25,647 nucleotides of DNA from Thiosulfativibrio sp964601165. Lineage in GTDB: Bacteria; Pseudomonadota; Gammaproteobacteria; Thiomicrospirales; Thiomicrospiraceae. Below are positions 9,124 through 16,161 of this stretch, piece by piece. A program made the position numbers and the translations under genes. The notes below the pieces were generated by a model that did no database searches, was not told where the DNA came from, and was given only the letters and a program-made list of their open reading frames with translations. The stretch covers positions 1 through 25,647 of the forward strand of contig CAZRMK010000019.1 of NCBI GenBank assembly GCA_964601165.1. The letters run 5' to 3'. Numbering within the stretch: position 1 is the stretch's first letter; each line of letters opens with the position of its first letter.

Positions 9124-9742
9124 TATGCTTTTAAAACGGTTTGTACTTGTTCCAGCAGGTATGTTGTTGTTGCTTATTTTTGTGTTATCTGGAATAGGTT
9201 ATCTATTGTTTAGTCAAAAAGTAGAAGCTGAAGAAAAAAACAGTCAATTAAGGACTTCTGCCAGTAATTTAGTGCAAGAGGTAAGATTTTTACGTATGCA
9301 AGAAGAGCTTTATTTGCAGTATGGAGACAAGTATAAGGAAATTCTAAATACAGGTCTGGTGAAGGGGTTTGACAGAATAAAATGGTTAGATGAATTGATT
9401 GAAATTAAAAAAGATTTAGTAGCAGTACCTTTTTTGATACAGTTTGAGCCAGAAAGAAAGATGGAGCAAGAGCATTTTCCATCCTATTTATTTACGCGGG
9501 ATATTTTTTATTATATTAGAATGAATATAGAGTCTTCTCTGCAAACAGATCATGATTTAGTAGCTTTAAATAGGATGATATCGGAAAGAATTTCACCACT
9601 ATTTTCTATAGAAGCATGCGAAGTAAGAGTGGATAAAGGAATGCTTGATAATATAGTGTTTAATCCTCAACAAGGTAATTTTAATACTAGATGTTCTTTT
9701 ATTATTTTTCAAGCAAAACCGAGGAGGTTGAATGATGATTAA
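9110..9742 (+). CDS. mshJ: MshJ: PilO-like MSHA alignment protein
   Basis: Bitopic inner-membrane protein of the PilO/GspM type. The 210 residues have a short cytoplasmic tail and one membrane helix at about 10-34. A charged, coiled-coil-like stretch (about 38-75) and a small periplasmic ferredoxin-like-sized domain follow. I chose ATG 9110 because GAGG at 9100-9103 lies six bases upstream; the frame stays open to 9089, and ATG 9125 is a later option. It overlaps mshI at its 5' end and the next gene at its 3' end, which shows tight coupling. Identification is by topology and position. Confidence 0.72.
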   Translation: MLQDDMLLKRFVLVPAGMLLLLIFVLSGIGYLLFSQKVEAEEKNSQLRTSASNLVQEVRFLRMQEELYLQYGDKYKEILNTGLVKGFDRIKWLDELIEIKKDLVAVPFLIQFEPERKMEQEHFPSYLFTRDIFYYIRMNIESSLQTDHDLVALNRMISERISPLFSIEACEVRVDKGMLDNIVFNPQQGNFNTRCSFIIFQAKPRRLNDD

Positions 9743-10187
9743 GAAGATTTTTTTGTTTGGCACTCGCTTATTATGCTTAAGCTTGATTTTTTTCTTTTCC
9801 AGCGTTGTAGCACAAGAGCAAAGCAGACTTTTTATAAGTTCGGAGGATAGAGAAGTAATTCATACAGAGAGAATGAAGTATTTAGATGTTATGCCATCAA
9901 GGACTTTACCATTGCAAAGGGTTCAGGTTAAACCTCAGTTACCGCATAAAATCTCAATTTCTAGTATCATCATCACTCCCGATAACCGAAAAATTATTCG
10001 TGTCAATAATGCATATCAAAGGATTGATATGAGACGAATTACAACAGAATATAAGCGGACAACATTGTCAGAGGTTGTATATAAGATAGGTCAGAGGTTT
10101 GTTATTATTCCTGTTGGTAAAACGTTTTTCCCACAGAGTAATAAATTAGTAAAAAATCACAAGGTTGATCAGAAAAAGGGGTTCTAA
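9732..10187 (+). CDS. mshK: MshK: PilP/GspC-like periplasmic MSHA protein
   Basis: Small exported protein of 151 residues with a signal peptide (basic start, hydrophobic 6-26, probable cleavage after SSVVA at 27). The region about 75-130 (ISSIIITPDNRKIIRVNN...) looks like the GspC/PilP homology fold that links inner-membrane alignment proteins to the secretin. ATG 9732 and ATG 9735 are both possible; GAGGAGG at 9721-9727 is better spaced for the second. It overlaps mshJ by 11 bp and ends the operon. No clear terminator is visible in the 100 bases after it. The basic C-terminal tail is longer than in typical MshK. Confidence 0.68.
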   Translation: MMIKKIFLFGTRLLCLSLIFFFSSVVAQEQSRLFISSEDREVIHTERMKYLDVMPSRTLPLQRVQVKPQLPHKISISSIIITPDNRKIIRVNNAYQRIDMRRITTEYKRTTLSEVVYKIGQRFVIIPVGKTFFPQSNKLVKNHKVDQKKGF

Positions 10188-10294
10188 AGATGTATGGAGA
10201 AGTTTAATTAGTTTAAACATACAGGCAAGGATTAAAATGCAGGTTTTCTATACTTTTTTTACGGAAAAATCTATTTATTTCTTACCGATTCTGA

Positions 10295-10323
10295 TTAACT
10301 TGTGTTAAGATTAAGTCTATTAT
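10295..10323 (+). promoter_or_regulatory. Predicted sigma-70 promoter of ssrA
   Basis: TTAACT (10295-10300) and TATTAT (10318-10323) are separated by exactly 17 bp. The predicted start is near 10330, which leaves a short 5' leader to be removed by RNase P before the mature tmRNA end at 10341. Confidence 0.5.
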
Positions 10324-10340
10324 TTTATTCTCTAGAATAA

Positions 10341-10695
10341 GGGGCTGCATTGGTTTCGACGGGGAGTACAAAGTTTAGAATGCATGTCGTGCCTGAATGA
10401 TGCACGTAAATCTTAATTTCAATTTGTTATAGTTGCAAACGACAATAACTACTCTCTAGCAGCTTAGGCCGCTAGTGCAGACTGGGTTCGTTGTTCGTAG
10501 CTCCTAGTTCTGTATCATCTTATACGGAATCGCTTAGTCTATGTGTTTGGATAGCCTGTGTTAAATTTACAAACTCGCTTCATGTGCTCCCTGTTGGTCG
10601 GGAAGCATGATAGTTAAATTAATAGATCAAATAAACATGTAGATTTTTAGATGGAGGCTTCGCGGACGGCGGTTCGACCCCGCCCAGCTCCACCA
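10341..10695 (+). ncRNA. ssrA: Transfer-messenger RNA (tmRNA)
   Basis: Rescues stalled ribosomes and tags the unfinished protein for proteolysis. GGGGCTG at 10341 pairs with CAGCTCC at 10685-10691 to form the acceptor stem. Its third pair is G-U, the alanine identity element. The T arm (GGTTCGACCCC) and an encoded CCA end are present. The tag reading frame starts at the GCA resume codon at 10435 and reads ANDNNYSLAA, with a TAG stop at 10465-10467. This is a one-piece tmRNA of 355 nt, normal for Gammaproteobacteria, and the tag keeps the LAA end seen by ClpXP-type proteases. Confidence 0.98.
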
Positions 10696-10707
10696 TATTT
10701 CACTATT

Positions 10708-10731
10708 AGCCCGTATCATGCGGGCTTTTTT
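10708..10731 (+). terminator. Rho-independent terminator of ssrA
   Basis: AGCCCG (10708-10713) pairs with CGGGCT (10721-10726), extended by an A-T and a G-U pair over a three-base loop, then a run of six T. It lies 12 bases after the CCA end of the tmRNA. Confidence 0.9.
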
Positions 10732-10767
10732 GTGCCTAAAATCAATGACTTGTAGCGTTATTTGCTA

Positions 10768-10799
10768 TTATCCTCTATTATCCGTTATCATACATTATC
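10768..10799. repeat. Four phased TTATC motifs
   Basis: TTATC occurs at 10768, 10778, 10785 and 10795. The first two lie in near-identical 10-bp units CTATTATCCT and CTATTATCCG; the last two read TTATCA with the same 10-bp spacing. Spacing of about one helical turn suggests protein binding sites, possibly recombinase or excisionase arm sites. No binding protein is encoded nearby. Confidence 0.55.
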
Positions 10800-10813
10800 A
10801 CCAAATAGCATGA

Positions 10814-10855
10814 AAACGGGCGGTAAAATGGGTGGTAAAAACTTACCACCCGTTT
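10814..10855. repeat. Three copies of AAAYGGGYGGTAA, two direct and one inverted
   Basis: Copies lie at 10814-10826 and 10826-10838 (direct) and 10843-10855 (inverted). The second and third form a 13-bp stem with one G-T pair over the loop AAAC. There is no T tract after it, so it is not a terminator. The arrangement resembles integrase arm-type sites next to a tmRNA attachment site. Confidence 0.7.
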
Positions 10856-10908
10856 AAAGCGTTTGAATTTACAGAATAAAACTTGCTTAACCTCCTAGAA
10901 TAGCACTT

Positions 10909-11000
10909 GGGATATTAAGCATATATTACCTACCTTATTATAAAAGTCGTTGAAAGCCTTATATATCGTAGGTTAAATGGTGCTTTAATATCCCTTTTTT
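10909..11000 (+). ncRNA. Candidate small structured RNA or stem-loop element
   Basis: GGGATATTAAGCA (10909-10921) pairs with TGCTTTAATATCCC (10981-10994) with one bulged base. Inside, ACCTAC (10928-10933) pairs with GTAGGT (10968-10973), and several A-U pairs can join the two stems. Six T follow at 10995-11000. A good -10 (TAGAAT, 10896-10901) lies so that transcription would start at or next to the GGG. No -35 at normal spacing is seen; TTTACA at 10868 is 22 bp away. It could instead be a miniature inverted-repeat element or a plain terminator. Confidence 0.35.
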
Positions 11001-11060
11001 GTCATAATGGCGGAGAAGAGCCGTTCATATTTTAAAATTACTATACTAATCAAAATCTTA

Positions 11061-11095
11061 ACCTGAATATGCACAATCACTTGCAGGATTTAGGT
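11061..11095. repeat. Degenerate copy A of the ACCTAAATCCTGCAAG palindrome family
   Basis: ACCTGAATATGCA (11061-11073) is the decayed left arm. The right arm CACTTGCAGGATTTAGGT (11078-11095) matches copies B and C exactly over its length. The arms no longer pair fully, so this is an old copy with a shortened centre. A further CAGGAATTTAGGT at 11121-11133 may be another fragment. Confidence 0.65.
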
Positions 11096-11168
11096 AATAC
11101 TAATGTATTCAAATTATATTCAGGAATTTAGGTCGTATTATTTTCGCCTTTCTACACAAGGATTAAGG

Positions 11169-11174
11169 TAAAAT
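11169..11174 (+). promoter_or_regulatory. Possible -10 element for the ndk-rlmN-hisS group
   Basis: TAAAAT at 11169-11174 is followed at a normal distance by the ndk leader. No good -35 hexamer is present at 16-18 bp, so this is a weak prediction supported mainly by its position. Confidence 0.3.
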
Positions 11175-11204
11175 AGTGAAATTATTTTTTCTAGGGGAAT
11201 AGTT

Positions 11205-11636
11205 GTGCTTGAAAGAACCTTTTCTATTATTAAGCCCGATGCAGTTAAACGCAATTTAGTTGGTCAGATTTTGACAGAGTTTGAATCACAAGGCTTGCAA
11301 ATTATTGCTTCAAAAATGTTGCATTTAACTCGTGGGCAGGCAGAAGCGTTTTATGCGGAGCATCAAGGGCGTGAGTTTTTTGAACCTTTGGTAGAATTTA
11401 TGATTTCTGCTCCGATTATTGTACAGGTACTGCAGGGAGAAAATGCCATTGCACTTAATCGTGAAATAATGGGTGCAACTGATCCTAAAACGGCAGTAGA
11501 AGGGACAATACGGCAAAAATTCGCTTTGAGCTTGAGGGAAAATTCTGTGCATGGCTCAGACTCAGCAAAAAGTGCAGCACGTGAAATAGGCTATTTTTTT
11601 AGTGAAACAGAGCTTTGTGCAAGATCGGATGGATAA
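11205..11636 (+). CDS. ndk: Nucleoside diphosphate kinase
   Basis: Cytosolic enzyme that moves the gamma phosphate of ATP to other (deoxy)nucleoside diphosphates through a phospho-histidine. The 143 residues match the family length. They contain the N-terminal FSIIKPDAV motif with Lys10, the Kpn-loop/TDP region, and the signature NSVHGSDS with catalytic His116. GTG 11205 is preceded by AGGGGA at 11193-11198. The stop is three bases before the rlmN start, so the two genes are co-transcribed. Arg and Leu at IRQKFALSLREN replace the usual acidic positions before the active site, a mild divergence with no key residue lost. Confidence 0.97.
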   Translation: MLERTFSIIKPDAVKRNLVGQILTEFESQGLQIIASKMLHLTRGQAEAFYAEHQGREFFEPLVEFMISAPIIVQVLQGENAIALNREIMGATDPKTAVEGTIRQKFALSLRENSVHGSDSAKSAAREIGYFFSETELCARSDG

Positions 11637-11639
11637 GGT

Positions 11640-12767
11640 TTGAATATTTCTAATATCTCTAATATTAAGATTAACACCAGTGCGACTAAGACGGATTTGC
11701 TGGGTATGGATAAGCAAGCCTTGTCTTCGTTTTTTGAAAGTATTGGCGAGAAACCTTTTCGTGCGACACAAATCATGAAGTGGATTCATCAATTTGGCGT
11801 TAGTGATTTTGATGAAATGACAAATGTAAGTAAGAAGTTAAGAGATAAACTTAAGCAAACAGCCATTATTAGAACGCCTAAAATTGTTGAAGAACAACGT
11901 TCAGCAGATGGTACGATTAAATGGTTATTAGAAGTTGATAATCATAATTCTGTAGAAGTAGTATTTATTCCCGAAAAATCTCGTGGAACGCTGTGTATTT
12001 CTTCTCAGGTAGGTTGTGCGTTAGAGTGTACTTTTTGTTCAACTGGTCAGCAAGGCTTTAATCGTAATTTAGAAAACTGGGAAATTATCGCTCAGATGTG
12101 GGTGGCTAATAAAGCTCTGGGTTGTAAGCCAAAAGAAGATCGGGTTATTTCTAATGTAGTTTTTATGGGAATGGGAGAGCCACTTTTAAATGTGATTCAT
12201 ACTTTTCCAAGTGCTCGTATTTTAATGGATGACAATGCTTATGGCTTGTCCAAACGGCGTGTTACTATTAGTACTTCTGGTGTCGTGCCAGCAATTGATC
12301 GCATTAAAGAGGAGTTAGATGTTAGTTTGGCGATTTCTTTACATGCTCCCAATAATGCTTTGCGAGATATTTTAGTGCCGATTAATAAAAAATATCCTTT
12401 AGAAGAATTGATGCCAGCACTGCATCGTTTTGTTGTAGGCGGCTCCAGTAAAAAGCATGTGACAGTTGAATATGTCATGCTGGATCAAATTAATGACCGC
12501 AGAGAGCATGCTCAGGAGTTGATAGATTTGTTAGGCGATTTATCTTGTAAAGTTAATTTAATTCCTTTTAACCCTTTTCCTAATACCGATTATAAACGTT
12601 CCTCTAATAATGCCATTCATCGCTTTCAAAAAGCTTTGATGCAAGCGGGGTTGAATTGTACGGTAAGACGTACTAGGGGCGATGATATTGACGCCGCCTG
12701 TGGTCAGCTAGCAGGAAAAGTAAAAGATAGAACACAAAGAGTTCAGCATTATGCAAAGGTCTCTTAA
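11640..12767 (+). CDS. rlmN: 23S rRNA (A2503-C2)/tRNA (A37-C2) methyltransferase RlmN
   Basis: Radical-SAM enzyme that methylates C2 of adenine 2503 in 23S rRNA and adenine 37 in several tRNAs. The 375 residues carry the CxxxCxxC cluster motif (C126, C130, C133), the GMGEPLLN motif (177-184), and both catalytic cysteines: C119 and the methyl-carrying C354 in GDDIDAACGQL. The only upstream start in frame after the ndk stop is TTG 11640, since TAA of ndk lies just before it. ATG 11706 would cut into the conserved N-terminal domain. The ribosome site is poor, so coupling to ndk is likely. hisS follows after 14 bases. Confidence 0.96.
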   Translation: MNISNISNIKINTSATKTDLLGMDKQALSSFFESIGEKPFRATQIMKWIHQFGVSDFDEMTNVSKKLRDKLKQTAIIRTPKIVEEQRSADGTIKWLLEVDNHNSVEVVFIPEKSRGTLCISSQVGCALECTFCSTGQQGFNRNLENWEIIAQMWVANKALGCKPKEDRVISNVVFMGMGEPLLNVIHTFPSARILMDDNAYGLSKRRVTISTSGVVPAIDRIKEELDVSLAISLHAPNNALRDILVPINKKYPLEELMPALHRFVVGGSSKKHVTVEYVMLDQINDRREHAQELIDLLGDLSCKVNLIPFNPFPNTDYKRSSNNAIHRFQKALMQAGLNCTVRRTRGDDIDAACGQLAGKVKDRTQRVQHYAKVS

Positions 12768-12781
12768 GGTTAGGGGAAACT

Positions 12782-14071
12782 ATGTCACAACAAATTTCGG
12801 CGATTAGAGGAATGAATGACCGTTATGGTCAAGAAGCGCTTGCTTTTGATACGGTAGTTAATATAACAAAATCTGTTTTAATGCAGTACGGTTTCCAATC
12901 CATTCGTTTACCCATTGTTGAAAAAACTGAATTATTTTGTCGAACGATTGGAGAAGTTACAGATATTGTTGAAAAAGAGATGTACACTTTTGCAGATCGT
13001 AATGGAGAGAGTTTAACGCTACGCCCAGAAGGAACGGCGGGTTGTGTTAGGGCTGTTATTCAAAATGGACTTACACATAATCAGGTTCAAAAACTGTTTT
13101 ATGAGGGGTCAATGTTTCGTTATGAAAGGCCGCAAAAAGGTCGTTATCGCCAATTTCACCAGCTTGGAGTTGAAGTTTTTGGTCTATCTAGCATGGATGC
13201 TGATGCAGAGCTAATTGCGATGACCTCGCGTTTTTGGCAAGAGTTAGGGTTAGATAATTTAGAGCTACAAATTAATTCATTAGGAACTCAAGAATCAAGA
13301 AAATCCTATCAAAATGTTTTAGTAAGTTATTTTGAAAAGCATAAATTAGATTTAGATGAAGACAGTTTACGGCGTTTAACCTCTAATACGTTACGTATTT
13401 TAGATACAAAAAATCCTGATATGGCGGAAGTGGTTGCCAAGGCTCCTAAGTTAATTGATCATTTAGATGCAGTTTCATTGGCAGACTTTGCAAGGCTGAA
13501 AAATTATTTGGATGATTTAGGGATTAAATATATCATTAACCCTAATCTAGTGAGGGGATTAGACTATTATAATAAAACCGTTTTTGAATGGGTGACTTAT
13601 GATTTAGGAGCACAAGGAACGGTGTGTGCTGGCGGTCGTTATGATGGTTTGGTTGAGCAAATTGGCGGAAAACCTACGCCAGCGGTTGGTTTCGCAATGG
13701 GTATTGAACGTTTAATGATCTTGATGATAGATAAAAAACTGGTAGCAGATAAAATTTCTAAAGATATTTATTTGGTATTGGTAGGAGAAAATGTATCTAG
13801 ACCTGGTTTGATTATTTCAGAGAATATTAGAGATGTTTTTCCTGAAATTAAATTACAAATGCATTGTGGTGAAGGTTCTTTTAAAAGTCAGTTTAAAAAG
13901 GCTGATAAATCTGGTGCAAAAATTGCCCTAGTATTGGGTGAAGATGAAGTAAATAATCAAATGATTGTTGTAAAATACCTACGTGAAAATAGAGAGCAAG
14001 AAAAGATTTCATGGGGAGAGTTAATTCCTCTCTTAGAAACTGAATTTAATCCCATAAAGGAAAAAACATGA
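12782..14071 (+). CDS. hisS: Histidyl-tRNA synthetase
   Basis: Class II synthetase that charges tRNA-His. In the 429 residues I see motif 2 (FRYERPQKGRYRQFHQ, 112-127), the RPEGT segment (81-85), the histidine-specific RGLDYYNKTVFE motif (258-269) and motif 3 (GFAMGIERL, 303-311). A C-terminal anticodon-binding domain lies from about 330. ATG 12782 has GGGGA just upstream. In E. coli ispG, rodZ and pilW lie between rlmN and hisS; here those genes are absent from this position. The stop overlaps the yfgM start (ATGA). Confidence 0.98.
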   Translation: MSQQISAIRGMNDRYGQEALAFDTVVNITKSVLMQYGFQSIRLPIVEKTELFCRTIGEVTDIVEKEMYTFADRNGESLTLRPEGTAGCVRAVIQNGLTHNQVQKLFYEGSMFRYERPQKGRYRQFHQLGVEVFGLSSMDADAELIAMTSRFWQELGLDNLELQINSLGTQESRKSYQNVLVSYFEKHKLDLDEDSLRRLTSNTLRILDTKNPDMAEVVAKAPKLIDHLDAVSLADFARLKNYLDDLGIKYIINPNLVRGLDYYNKTVFEWVTYDLGAQGTVCAGGRYDGLVEQIGGKPTPAVGFAMGIERLMILMIDKKLVADKISKDIYLVLVGENVSRPGLIISENIRDVFPEIKLQMHCGEGSFKSQFKKADKSGAKIALVLGEDEVNNQMIVVKYLRENREQEKISWGELIPLLETEFNPIKEKT

Positions 14072-14712
14072 GTAGTTCTGGATCAGATGATGAACAATTT
14101 CAAGCAATTAAAGATTGGTGGAAAGCAAATGGAACTTTCTTATTATCGAGCATATTAGTGGTCGCAGTTTCTTGGGCAGGTTGGAACTATTGGACAAATA
14201 CTAAAATAGCCAATTCTATTCATGCTAGTAGCACGTTTGAGGTTTTACAAATTAGCATGGAGCAGGGGCGTTTTGGTGACGTAGCTCGTGAAGGTCTTAA
14301 GCTTATTAAAGATCAGCCTAATAGTCCTTATTCATCAGGGGCAGCACTATTATTAGCTAAGTTTTATTTTGAACAAGAAGAGCCAAATAGAGCGATTGAA
14401 CAATTAACTTGGGTAACGTTAAATGCACCAGATGACTCGATTAAATTAGTTGCTTTTTTGCGTAAAGCAAATTTACAAATACAGGCAGAAAATTTTGTTG
14501 CAGCTGAGGCAGGCTTAATATCGGCAGCTGTGTTAGAGCTAGGTGCGACGGAGCAAGCTAATTTAGACTATGCAAAGGCAGAGCTGTTTTTAGTAACAGG
14601 AGAGATTGAGAAAGCAATAGAGTTTTTGACTAAGGTTATTGAAAACACAGAATCTTCTACGGGGTTATCAGCTTTGGCTAATTTAAAACTTGACGATGTT
14701 ATCGGTCATTAA
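14068..14712 (+). CDS. yfgM: YfgM-like periplasmic TPR chaperone/ancillary SecYEG protein
   Basis: Inner-membrane protein with a cytoplasmic N-terminus, one membrane helix at about 23-41 and periplasmic TPR-like helices (about 50-210). In E. coli YfgM works with the chaperone PpiD at the Sec translocon. The 214 residues fit the family. The ATG overlaps the hisS stop by four bases, and the fixed order hisS-yfgM-bamB-der is common in Gammaproteobacteria, which supports the call. The sequence is weakly conserved, so the name leans on synteny and topology. Confidence 0.88.
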   Translation: MSSSGSDDEQFQAIKDWWKANGTFLLSSILVVAVSWAGWNYWTNTKIANSIHASSTFEVLQISMEQGRFGDVAREGLKLIKDQPNSPYSSGAALLLAKFYFEQEEPNRAIEQLTWVTLNAPDDSIKLVAFLRKANLQIQAENFVAAEAGLISAAVLELGATEQANLDYAKAELFLVTGEIEKAIEFLTKVIENTESSTGLSALANLKLDDVIGH

Positions 14713-14767
14713 AAAAACTGGATTGGTTATGTTATTACGAAACCTTTGTACAATTAAAACACAATTT

Positions 14768-16159
14768 ATGAAAAGCATAAAACAGCACCTTTTTTACCCA
14801 AAAACTTGTCAAATAGCTAGCTATTCTCCTCGTCTTTGGGTAAAAAATACACTATTTTCTGCATTCCCTAAATCGCACTTTAATTATACAAAGGTCTCGT
14901 TGCATTTTGTATTATTGTCGCTAGTGTCTGTTTTATTGGTGGGTTGCTCAACCTCTCAGGTTGTTAGAGTGCCTGCTCCTTTGGTAGATATTTCATCTCC
15001 CTATGAAATACAACGGGACTGGCAAATTACCCTTAATAGTTTTTCTCACTCAGACAGTGAAGGTCTTTATTTTGCCACTGATGGAACGCATGTATATTTT
15101 GCTACACCAGAAGGTGGAATAACGGCGGCACTGAAAGAAACTCAGTCTCGTTGGGTAGATCAAATCGTTTGGCAAAGAAAATTTGCAGAATCCATTATGT
15201 CAGGGCCAGTGCTTGATGGCGAGCAACTTATTATTGGCACTGCTAAAGGGAATCTAATGGCATTGTCAAAACAAGATGGCAGTCTTATTTGGCAAACGCA
15301 ACTTTCAAGCGAGGTGTTGAGCAAAGCAGTTATTGGTGAAGGTAATATTTTTGTTCGTACTGTTGATGGAAAATTAGTTTCGGTTAAATCGTCTAGCGGA
15401 AAAGTAAATTGGACGCTGGAACATCAATTGCCTAGCTTATCTTTACGTGGCATTGCTCCTGTAACCTTGCACGAAGGGCGGGTTTATGTGGGTTGGGAAA
15501 GTGGTAATGTCGAAGCTTTTAGTGCTTACTCGGGTGAGCGTTTATGGCGAGCTCAAATAGCTATTCCTCGTGGACGCACTGATTTAGAGCGTATGGTGGA
15601 TATTCAAGCAGCATTAGTAATGAGGCAAGGACGCTTATTTGTTTTAGGATATAACGGTCAGCTAGTTTCTTTAAATCCTCACACTGGTAACCTGTTTTGG
15701 GCTAAGCAAATTTCTGGATTTCGTGATTTTCTTGTAACTGATAATGCTGTGTATGTAGTGGATGAAGATGATATTCTACATGCCTATGATCTTATGAATG
15801 GCACGCTTATTTGGCGTCAAGAGGGTTATCAATATCGCTCATTAATTGATTTAGTTGCATTCGGTGATAATCAGATTTTATTAGCAGATAAATTAGGCTA
15901 TTTACACTGGGTTGATAAGTTAAGTGGCTCATTGATCGCTAGAGCAAAACACCCTAGTGCAGACACTGCAGGCAGCTTGATTGTTCGTGTTCATGTTGAT
16001 GGTAAGCGTTTGTATGTTAAAGATATTAACGGAGTGGTGACAGCTTACACGGTTAAACCATCGAATTGGTATAAGTTTAATCATCCAGAAGATCCATTAA
16101 ATATTTTGCCTTCCTCGGTAGATAAATCTAGTGTTAAAACAGAACAGGTTGAGAAATAA
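14768..16159 (+). CDS. bamB: Outer-membrane protein assembly lipoprotein BamB
   Basis: Lipoprotein of the BAM complex that folds outer-membrane proteins; an eight-bladed propeller built from PQQ-like repeats. Repeated G-x-LxALxxxxGxLxW units are visible across the mature part (for example GNLMALSKQDGSLIWQ and GQLVSLNPHTGNLFWA), as is the conserved LPSLSLRG stretch. The lipobox is LLVGC, with the lipidated Cys encoded at 14945-14947. The start is uncertain. ATG 14768 gives a 59-residue leader; TTG 14900 (AAAGG five bases upstream) gives a 15-residue one but with almost no basic n-region. ATG 14690 would overlap yfgM. A palindrome at 14790-14847 lies in the disputed part, which argues that it is non-coding. 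der follows after two bases. Confidence 0.93.
   Translation: MKSIKQHLFYPKTCQIASYSPRLWVKNTLFSAFPKSHFNYTKVSLHFVLLSLVSVLLVGCSTSQVVRVPAPLVDISSPYEIQRDWQITLNSFSHSDSEGLYFATDGTHVYFATPEGGITAALKETQSRWVDQIVWQRKFAESIMSGPVLDGEQLIIGTAKGNLMALSKQDGSLIWQTQLSSEVLSKAVIGEGNIFVRTVDGKLVSVKSSSGKVNWTLEHQLPSLSLRGIAPVTLHEGRVYVGWESGNVEAFSAYSGERLWRAQIAIPRGRTDLERMVDIQAALVMRQGRLFVLGYNGQLVSLNPHTGNLFWAKQISGFRDFLVTDNAVYVVDEDDILHAYDLMNGTLIWRQEGYQYRSLIDLVAFGDNQILLADKLGYLHWVDKLSGSLIARAKHPSADTAGSLIVRVHVDGKRLYVKDINGVVTAYTVKPSNWYKFNHPEDPLNILPSSVDKSSVKTEQVEK
14790..14847. repeat. Nested palindrome in the bamB leader
   Basis: TTTTTTACCCAAA (14790-14802) and TTTGGGTAAAAAA (14835-14847) are a perfect 13-bp inverted repeat. The centre contains the 14-bp perfect palindrome AATAGCTAGCTATT at 14812-14825. 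The 3' arm ends in A, not T, so it is not a normal terminator. It does not match the ACCTAAATCC family. It may be a small inserted element or an RNA structure controlling bamB expression. Confidence 0.75.
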
Positions 16160-16161
16160 TT

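Larger units (their letters stand above)
10732..11204. other. Gene-free region downstream of ssrA
   Basis: No convincing coding frame on either strand. It holds four TTATC motifs (10768-10799), a triple 13-mer array (10814-10855), a long stem-loop ending in six T (10909-11000), a degenerate palindromic repeat (11061-11095) with a further half-match at 11121-11133, and the ndk promoter area. The 3' end of ssrA is a classic integration site for tyrosine-recombinase elements, and this looks like scar sequence rather than a functional island. I see no second copy of the ssrA 3' end and no integrase gene. Confidence 0.6.

Noticed and set aside
10188..10294. Terminator for the msh operon
   Set aside because: A short GTTTAA/TTAAAC stem is present but has no T tract, and the T run near 10254 has no GC stem before it.
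10768..10855. CRISPR array
   Set aside because: Repeats are only 5-13 bp with no regular spacers and no cas genes.
11006..11065. A 19-codon frame starting ATGGCGGAG and ending at the TGA in repeat copy A
   Set aside because: Too short, no ribosome site, no recognisable motif.
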